From assembly GCA_015522885.1 (NCBI GenBank), contig WALJ01000067.1:1-11269 (forward strand): a stretch of DNA of 11,269 bases. The letters are read 5' to 3'. Made by a program: the position numbers and the translations under genes. The stretch comes from Thermoplasmata archaeon (GTDB lineage Archaea; Thermoplasmatota; Thermoplasmata; WALJ01). Shown piece by piece: positions 6,740 through 11,269 of this stretch. The first letter of the stretch is position 1; each line of letters starts with the position of its first letter. The notes below the pieces were generated by a model. The model ran no database searches. It was given only the letters and a program-made list of their open reading frames with translations, and had not been told where the DNA came from.

Positions 6740-7839
6740 AAGAGGTGGATCTTTTCTTCGGACCCCAGCACCCGGGAATAACCGGTAATTTCAGCGTGAG
6801 GGTTAAGATAGACGGAGACACTGTGGTAAAGGCTCAGGCGATACCCGGTTTCCTCCACAGGGGATTCGAGAAACTCATGGAAATGAGGCACTGGATGCAG
6901 GGGCCTCCGCTCATATGCCGTATATGTGTTCCGGATGCAGACCACAGCGAGACAGGTTATTCCATGGCAGTGGAGAGGCTCGCTGGCATCGAAGTTCCCG
7001 AGAGAGGAAAGTACATCAGAGCACTTACCCTTGAGATGTCGAGGCTGAGCGCATATCTCTTTTACTTTGCAGGATATGGCGGTTCAATAGGTCTTTATAC
7101 GATTGCACAGTGGGCTATCGGAGACAGAGATTATCTTCTCGACCTCTATGAAGAACTCACGGGTGCGAGAGTCTATCACATCTTCAACTTTCCCGGAGGC
7201 CCCAGATGGGACACTCCAGAGGGGTTTGAGGATCGAGTGGACAAGGTCATGGACTACCTTGAAAAAAGGCTGAAGGAATACGATAAGCTCTACTTCAACA
7301 ATATGGTCTTCTTGAAAAGGTCTCAGGATGTGGCGGTTATGAAAAAGAGCTACGCCGAGAAAATGGAAGTAACGGGCCCGAATGCGAGGGCTACGGGATG
7401 GGCCATAGATGTGAGGAAAGATGACCCTTATGCGGCATATCCGGACCTCGATTTTGAGCTGATTACACAGGATGAAGGAGACAGCTATGCAAGGGTAATG
7501 CAGAGGAGACTCGAGTTCCAGCAAAGCATAGATCTTGTGAGACAGATAACGAAGAAGCTGAGGAGCATGCCCCGGGGAAATGTGAGGCTCATACCGAACG
7601 CATTGCACTGGAAGATTCCTCGGGGCGAAGCTTATGCGGCGGTAGAAAGTTCCAAAGGAGAACTGGGATACTATGTTGTCAGCGACGGGGGCATAAGCCC
7701 CTACAGAATGCAGGTCCGGGGGCCGTCCATAAGCCACGGAGTGCAGGTATATGAAGAGATGATTGTCGGTCAGAGGCTCGCAGATGTTGCGGCCCTGATG
7801 TTCAGTCTGGATGTGTGTCCGCCGGATATAGATAGGTGA
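6736..7839 (+). CDS. mbxL: NuoD-like catalytic subunit L with three-cysteine, non-[NiFe] site (MBS/sulfane reductase type)
   Basis: 367 residues, full length for the NuoD/HycE/MbhL large-subunit family, starting at GTG 6736 behind GAGGGGGGAGAG. N-terminal family features are FFGPQHPGITGNF (7-19) and PGFLHRGFEKLME (37-49). The site that binds Ni-Fe in hydrogenases is altered. The N-terminal motif reads CRICVPDADH with C61 and C64, lacking the Gly of RxCGxC and with His shifted to position 70. The C-terminal motif reads DVCPPDIDR at 359-367 instead of DPCxxCxxR, leaving C361 and replacing the last cysteine with D364. Three cysteines match the pattern reported for archaeal MBS/Mbx large subunits, where a catalytic [4Fe-4S] cluster reduces polysulfide instead of protons. 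NiFe catalysis is very unlikely; the exact substrate is inferred. Confidence 0.92.
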   Translation: MKEVDLFFGPQHPGITGNFSVRVKIDGDTVVKAQAIPGFLHRGFEKLMEMRHWMQGPPLICRICVPDADHSETGYSMAVERLAGIEVPERGKYIRALTLEMSRLSAYLFYFAGYGGSIGLYTIAQWAIGDRDYLLDLYEELTGARVYHIFNFPGGPRWDTPEGFEDRVDKVMDYLEKRLKEYDKLYFNNMVFLKRSQDVAVMKKSYAEKMEVTGPNARATGWAIDVRKDDPYAAYPDLDFELITQDEGDSYARVMQRRLEFQQSIDLVRQITKKLRSMPRGNVRLIPNALHWKIPRGEAYAAVESSKGELGYYVVSDGGISPYRMQVRGPSISHGVQVYEEMIVGQRLADVAALMFSLDVCPPDIDR

Positions 7840-7843
7840 TATC

Positions 7844-8290
7844 ATGACGATAAAGAGAGAAGGAAGCCTGTTCTCACCGTTCAGAGCCCTGAAACAGCTC
7901 GGAAAGAAGCCGCATACTGTTCAGATACCGAAGGTCGTAAAACCACCGGCTGAAAGGTACAGGGGATTCCATACGAACGACCTTGAGAAGTGCATAGGCT
8001 GCGGTAACTGTTCAAGAATATGCCCTGACAATGCCATAAAGATGGTGCCCTTCCCGGAATATGCGAAAAAAGAGCCCGGTTCCATGCCATTAAGGCCGCA
8101 GATTGACTATGGAAGGTGCTGTTTCTGTGCCCTCTGTGTCGAGGTATGCCCCACAGGCTCGCTTCAGATGGTGAAGACATTTACACATGTGGACGATAAA
8201 AAAGAGAGCTTCGTGTTCATCCCTGATTCTAAGGTGGTGCATGAGACGCCGGACTTCGTTCTGGATACAAAGGACCTGAGGAGGAAGTGA
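7844..8290 (+). CDS. mbxN: NuoI-like two-[4Fe-4S] ferredoxin subunit N
   Basis: 148 residues. Two complete CxxCxxCxxxCP motifs are present, C50/C53/C56/C60 (CIGCGNCSRICP) and C92/C95/C98/C102 (CCFCALCVEVCP), so it should carry two [4Fe-4S] clusters relaying electrons to subunit J. C93 is an extra cysteine next to a ligand. The arrangement matches NuoI/MbhN, the entry point for electrons from soluble ferredoxin in MBH/MBS complexes, which lack the NADH-oxidising subunits NuoEFG. Residues 1-40 are basic and contain no obvious membrane helix. The gene starts 4 bases after L, behind AGGTGAT, and ends one base before the flavoprotein gene. Confidence 0.92.
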   Translation: MTIKREGSLFSPFRALKQLGKKPHTVQIPKVVKPPAERYRGFHTNDLEKCIGCGNCSRICPDNAIKMVPFPEYAKKEPGSMPLRPQIDYGRCCFCALCVEVCPTGSLQMVKTFTHVDDKKESFVFIPDSKVVHETPDFVLDTKDLRRK

Positions 8291-8291
8291 T

Positions 8292-9665
8292 ATGGCGGTA
8301 CCCGGCACCATAAATAAACTCAAGAGGGTTCCGGTAAAGCAGAGAGACCCCAAAGAGAGAAAGAAAGACTTCGAGATGTACACGATTCCTTATACTATAG
8401 AGGAGGTCATGGCCGAAGCTGACAGGTGCCTGGCATGTGGTCTCTGTGTCCCCGCTTGCCCTGCCAGAGTCAATATTCCCGGGTATGTGAGAGCCATGGC
8501 AGACGGAGAGAGGGAAAAAGGGATAAATATAATCTTTAGAGACCTGCCTCTTCCACAGATATGCGGTACTGTCTGCACTCATAGATGCGAAGATGCCTGT
8601 GTCTTCCACAACAGAGGAGAAGCCGTGGCGATAAGGCATGTAAAAAGGTACATCGCGGAGAACTCTGATTATACCAGAGATGTAAAGATAAATAAGAAAG
8701 CGGACACCGGAAAGAGGGTAGTTGCCATAGGTGCAGGGCCTGCGAGCCTTACAATCGGATATTATCTCGCTCTTAACGGAGTGCATGTTGACATATATGA
8801 AAAGCATAAGATTCCGGGCGGGATGATGGCCCTCGGAATACCCAGATACAGGCTATCCATGGACCTCATAAACAAGGAAGTTGATTTCATAAAGTCTCTG
8901 GGTGTCGAGATAAAGTACGGCATGGAGGTCGGAAAGAGCATCGGTTTCGAGGAACTTATGAAGAAGTACGATGCCGTGTTCATCGGTGCCGGAAACCACA
9001 AACCGAGGACGACCGGAACGACCGGGGCCGACAGGACCGACAGGGTCATGCACGCCATCGACTTCCTCCGAAGAGTTGCGCTCGGCGAAAAGATTGATGT
9101 CGGTGAAAAGGTCATAGTCATAGGGGGTGGCTTCACTGCAATGGATGCCTCGAGGACCGCTCTCAGGCTCGGTGCAAAGAAGGTCTCTGTCTATTACAGA
9201 AGGAGATTCGAGGACAGGCCGAGCGCCGGCACGAGCAATGCCGAAGAAGAATACGAGGAGACAGCCGCGGAAGGTGTCGAATTCGTCTGGACGGTTACGC
9301 CCTTCGAGTATGTGGTCGAGAACGGAAGACTGAAGGGAATGAAGTACTGGAAGAATCGGATGGTCGAGCAGGAAGGCGGAGGAAGAGCGAAGCCTGTTCC
9401 GATAAAGGACAAAGAGTACTTCGTTGAAGCGGACACGATAATCGAGGCCACCGGCCAGAAGATAGACTTTTCATTCCTTCCAGAAGAAATAAAAAATAAA
9501 CTTGAGATGGACTGGAACGACATAAAGGTCGACGCAAAGGGAATGACAAGTATAGAGGGCGTATTCGCAGGCGGAGATGCTGTTAACCGTACAAAGGATA
9601 TAATAAGCGCCGTTGCGGACGGAAAGAAGGCTGCAAAGGGAATACTGAAATATCTCGGAATATAG
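8292..9665 (+). CDS. GltD/NfnL-type FAD-dependent NAD(P)H oxidoreductase with N-terminal iron-sulfur domain
   Basis: 457 residues, the usual length for the glutamate synthase small chain/NfnL (SudA) family. The N-terminal Fe-S domain has C46/C49/C52/C56 (CLACGLCVPACPARVNIP) and C91/C95/C99/C103 (ICGTVCTHRCEDACV), enough for two [4Fe-4S] clusters. An FAD-binding motif follows at 146-153 (IGAGPASL; the usual second-half Gly is Ser152), then a nucleotide-binding GGGFTAMDASRTALRLGA at 278-295 with YYRRR (301-305), which may contact the NADP 2'-phosphate. The second FAD contact is VFAGGDAV (424-431). No GltB-like or NfnS-like partner is visible. Lying one base after mbxN behind GAGGAAGTGAT, it probably exchanges electrons between NAD(P)H and ferredoxin or the complex. 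True glutamate synthase activity is unlikely from context but not excluded. Confidence 0.85.
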   Translation: MAVPGTINKLKRVPVKQRDPKERKKDFEMYTIPYTIEEVMAEADRCLACGLCVPACPARVNIPGYVRAMADGEREKGINIIFRDLPLPQICGTVCTHRCEDACVFHNRGEAVAIRHVKRYIAENSDYTRDVKINKKADTGKRVVAIGAGPASLTIGYYLALNGVHVDIYEKHKIPGGMMALGIPRYRLSMDLINKEVDFIKSLGVEIKYGMEVGKSIGFEELMKKYDAVFIGAGNHKPRTTGTTGADRTDRVMHAIDFLRRVALGEKIDVGEKVIVIGGGFTAMDASRTALRLGAKKVSVYYRRRFEDRPSAGTSNAEEEYEETAAEGVEFVWTVTPFEYVVENGRLKGMKYWKNRMVEQEGGGRAKPVPIKDKEYFVEADTIIEATGQKIDFSFLPEEIKNKLEMDWNDIKVDAKGMTSIEGVFAGGDAVNRTKDIISAVADGKKAAKGILKYLGI

Positions 9666-9671
9666 CCACCC

Positions 9672-9707
9672 AAAACATACATAAACACGGGGCATTCTCG
9701 CCATTCA
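9672..9707 (+). promoter_or_regulatory. Putative archaeal TATA promoter for a leaderless aRF1 transcript
   Basis: The 42-base gap after the flavoprotein gene contains an A-rich block, AAAACATACATAAACAC at about 9672-9688, whose centre lies 27-28 bases before the ATG at 9708. That is the normal archaeal TATA-to-start distance, so transcription may begin at or next to the start codon. No Shine-Dalgarno match occurs in the 12 bases before the ATG, unlike the operon genes. Inference from spacing and base composition only. Confidence 0.45.
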
Positions 9708-10943
9708 ATGGCCGATAATTCCGGAAAAGACCTCGCACTTGCAAAATACGAGTTCAAAAGAGCGCTCCAGGACCTCAGGAAGTACAGCGGGAGAGCCACG
9801 GAACTCATTTCCCTTTACGTACCCCCCGGAAAGCAGATTTCGGATGTCGTTGCGTATCTGAGGGATGAGTACTCGCAGAGTTCGAACATAAAATCGAAGA
9901 GCACCATGAAGAATGTGACATCGGCCATAGAATCCATAATGAGCAGGCTGAGGGCATTCAGAAAGCCGCCTGAGAACGGAGTGGTGTTCTTTGTGGGTCA
10001 TGTGGCGAAAGGCGCGGACCAGACAGAGATGATCGCGAAGATTATAGAACCGCCGGAACCAATAAGCACCTTTCTTTACAGATGCGACTCGAAATTCTAT
10101 CTGGAACCCCTCGAAGACATGATAACCGACAAAAGCTCCTACGGGCTCATCGTTGTGGACAGAAGCGAGGCGACCATAGGGCTTCTTAAAGGCAAGCGGA
10201 TAATGGTTATAAAGCACATAGAATCAAGGGTTCCCAGCAAGCACCATCAGGGGGGGCAGTCGTCGGTCAGGTTCGAGAGGCTCATAGAAATCGCAGCCCA
10301 CGAATACTTCACCAAGGTCGGGAACATAGCCAACGAGGCCTTTCTGTCCGAACCGGAGCTCGAGGGCATACTTATAGGTGGCCCCGGTTCCACCAAGGAG
10401 TTCTTTGCCAAGAAGGACTACCTGCACCACGAACTGAAAAAGAAGGTGATAGACCTCTTCGATACGGGATACACAAATGAGTACGGACTCAGGGAGCTGG
10501 TGGAAAAGGCACAGGATGCTCTCTCCAATCTCGACGTCATAAAGGAAAAGAGGATTGTGGAGCGCCTCATGAAGGAGATAAAGAAACCCGACGGTGGGCT
10601 TGCGGTATACGGTGAAAAGGATGTCATAAGAGCTTTGATGCTCGGTGCCGTGGACGTTCTTCTCGTCTCGGAAGGGCTTAACAGGGACTGGATGCATTTC
10701 AGGTGCGAGTCCTGCGGTTACGAAGGGGAGAAGAGCGGGAAAAGAGAGGGCCTGAAGTGTCCGAAATGCGGTTCGACCAACATAACGATAATCGAAGAAA
10801 AGGACATAGTCGAGTACTTCTACGAGCTTGCGGAGAGCATGGGAACGAAGATAATGCTCATATCAAGGGAGTCGGAGGAAGGCGAACTTCTGTACCGGGC
10901 CTTCAGCGGAATAGCGGGAATATTGAGGTTCAGGGTGGATTAA
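9708..10943 (+). CDS. prf1: Peptide chain release factor aRF1
   Basis: 411 residues, full length for archaeal/eukaryotic class 1 release factors, which read all three stop codons in the ribosomal A site and trigger peptide release. Domain 1 (about 1-140) holds the stop-codon recognition motifs NIKS at 60-63 and YRCDSKF at 124-130 (the YxCxxxF motif). Domain 2 contains the catalytic GGQ at 182-184 within SKHHQGGQSSVRFERL. Domain 3 has a zinc-ribbon-like mini-domain with C333/C336 and C351/C354, as in archaeal members. GGQ and NIKS together exclude the Pelota/Dom34 paralogue. It appears to be transcribed separately from the upstream operon. Its TAA stop (10941-10943) overlaps the stop of the converging topA. 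The GGQ codons lie in a run of seven G. Confidence 0.97.
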   Translation: MADNSGKDLALAKYEFKRALQDLRKYSGRATELISLYVPPGKQISDVVAYLRDEYSQSSNIKSKSTMKNVTSAIESIMSRLRAFRKPPENGVVFFVGHVAKGADQTEMIAKIIEPPEPISTFLYRCDSKFYLEPLEDMITDKSSYGLIVVDRSEATIGLLKGKRIMVIKHIESRVPSKHHQGGQSSVRFERLIEIAAHEYFTKVGNIANEAFLSEPELEGILIGGPGSTKEFFAKKDYLHHELKKKVIDLFDTGYTNEYGLRELVEKAQDALSNLDVIKEKRIVERLMKEIKKPDGGLAVYGEKDVIRALMLGAVDVLLVSEGLNRDWMHFRCESCGYEGEKSGKREGLKCPKCGSTNITIIEEKDIVEYFYELAESMGTKIMLISRESEEGELLYRAFSGIAGILRFRVD

Positions 10944-11269
10944 TCCTTTTTCTTCACGGATTTCTTTTTATTTCCCTTCGCTTTTCCTCTGTCCTCGTTT
11001 TTCTTCTCCTTTCCCGGGCACAGCGGATTTATGCAAAAAGTCCACGGTCTCTTTCCCTTTGTTATGACTGTGACTATGGGAGCGCCGCAGTGCGGACAGG
11101 CCTCGTCCGAGAATTCCAGCTTTCCCCTCTGCGGCAGGGGATATGTGTTGCCGCATGCCGGATAATTCGAACAGCCTACGAATCTCTTGCCTCTTCTGGA
11201 CCTTCTTATCACCAGATTGCCGCCGCACATCGGGCACTTTCCTATCACGCCTCGCCCCTCATTGCTGGG
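10940..11269 (-). CDS. topA: DNA topoisomerase I (type IA), C-terminal zinc-ribbon region, partial
   Basis: The reading frame is open to the right edge of the window with no stop, so this is the 3' end of a longer gene (109 codons visible). It encodes two four-cysteine zinc ribbons: CPMCGG paired with CSNYPACGNTYPLPQRG, and CPHCGAP paired with CINPLCPG. The FVGCSNYPxCxxTYPLPxxG pattern is characteristic of the C-terminal repeats of archaeal topoisomerase I, where they assist single-strand DNA binding. The end is a lysine-rich tail (NKKKSVKKKD). A GTG at 11246-11248 could start a free-standing 102-residue zinc-finger protein, but the upstream in-frame codons read on naturally and the partial-topA reading is better supported. 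The gene converges on aRF1 with a 4-base overlap. Confidence 0.85.
   Translation of the reverse strand, partial: PSNEGRGVIGKCPMCGGNLVIRRSRRGKRFVGCSNYPACGNTYPLPQRGKLEFSDEACPHCGAPIVTVITKGKRPWTFCINPLCPGKEKKNEDRGKAKGNKKKSVKKKD
10944..11003 (+). terminator. Oligo-T tracts downstream of aRF1, candidate archaeal terminator
   Basis: The plus strand just after the aRF1 stop is pyrimidine-rich, with three T5 runs at 10947-10951, 10965-10969 and 10998-11002. Archaeal RNA polymerase terminates at T-rich stretches of the non-template strand without a hairpin, so the aRF1 transcript probably ends here. The same bases encode the lysine-rich C-terminus of topA on the other strand. Function is inferred from composition. 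Confidence 0.5.

Noticed and set aside
6736..7839. Calling the locus a H2-evolving group 4 [NiFe] hydrogenase (MBH).
   Set aside because: Only three of the four Ni-Fe cysteines remain in L, and the operon has a second antiporter subunit and a fused E-F gene, all pointing to the MBS/Mbx type.
7084..7845. Long minus-strand open frame (about 253 codons) opposite subunit L.
   Set aside because: It is antisense to a strongly conserved gene, has no recognisable domain and no ribosome site in an operon context; a shadow frame.
4753..8290. Respiratory complex I (Nuo) or Fpo.
   Set aside because: There are no NuoA, NuoJ or NuoEFG genes; MrpB/C/D/G-like subunits are present and L has the altered cysteine motifs.
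9194..9808. Minus-strand open frame of about 204 codons spanning the flavoprotein end and aRF1 start.
   Set aside because: Ser/Pro/Phe-rich composition typical of antisense reading, it crosses a promoter region and shows no domain.
9708..10943. Pelota/Dom34 paralogue instead of release factor.
   Set aside because: Both NIKS and GGQ motifs are present, which Pelota lacks.
10940..11248. Free-standing 102-residue zinc-finger protein starting at GTG 11248.
   Set aside because: The frame is open through the window edge and the zinc ribbons match the C-terminal repeats of archaeal topoisomerase I; a partial topA is the simpler reading, though not proven.
1..11269. CRISPR arrays, tRNA or rRNA genes, insertion sequences and long repeats.
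   Set aside because: No regularly spaced repeats, cloverleaf-like segments, transposase-like frames or inverted terminal repeats were seen; coding density leaves only a 42-base gap of any size.

Overview
The window is almost entirely coding and looks archaeal. The second-to-last gene is a complete archaeal/eukaryotic-type class 1 release factor (aRF1, with NIKS and GGQ motifs). It is followed on the opposite strand by the C-terminal zinc-ribbon end of a type IA DNA topoisomerase. Codon use is rich in AGG/AGA and ATA, and base composition is near 50% GC by eye. The main gene cluster has its closest known counterpart in the mbx (MBS) operon of Thermococcales. The lineage cannot be fixed from the sequence; an anaerobic, probably sulfur-metabolising euryarchaeal or Thermoplasmata-type archaeon is a reasonable guess.

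Positions 1 to 9665 form one tightly packed plus-strand operon in the order C (MrpG-like, 3' end only), D, fused E+F (MrpB-like), G (MrpC-like), H and H' (two MrpD/NuoL-like antiporter subunits), M (NuoH-like), J (NuoB-like), K (NuoC-like), L (NuoD-like), N (NuoI-like), then a GltD/NfnL-type FAD-NAD(P)H oxidoreductase. Neighbouring genes overlap by 1 to 8 bases or are separated by 0 to 4 bases, so translation is almost certainly coupled. The Mrp-like half (C to H') should form an ion-translocating module. M anchors the peripheral arm (J, K, L, N), which carries three [4Fe-4S] clusters by cysteine count and receives electrons, probably from ferredoxin.

The key diagnostic is subunit L. It lacks the full four-cysteine [NiFe] site: CxxC is present near the N-terminus (C61, C64), but the C-terminal motif reads DVCPPD, with one cysteine (C361) and an aspartate (D364) where the last Ni ligand would be. 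With the two antiporter-like subunits and the E-F fusion, this points to a membrane-bound sulfane sulfur reductase (MBS, formerly Mbx) rather than a proton-reducing hydrogenase. The flavoprotein gene one base downstream suggests a link between NAD(P)H and this complex, without a visible NfnS partner. That is the least-described aspect of the locus.

Positions 9666 to 9707 hold a TATA-like promoter for what looks like a leaderless aRF1 transcript. aRF1 (9708-10943) and the partial topA (10940-11269, minus strand) converge and share a palindromic TTAA that supplies both stop codons. The lysine-rich tail of topA reads as oligo-T runs on the plus strand just past the aRF1 stop, where it may serve as the aRF1 transcription terminator. 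No tRNA, rRNA, CRISPR array, insertion sequence or non-coding stretch over 300 bases was seen.
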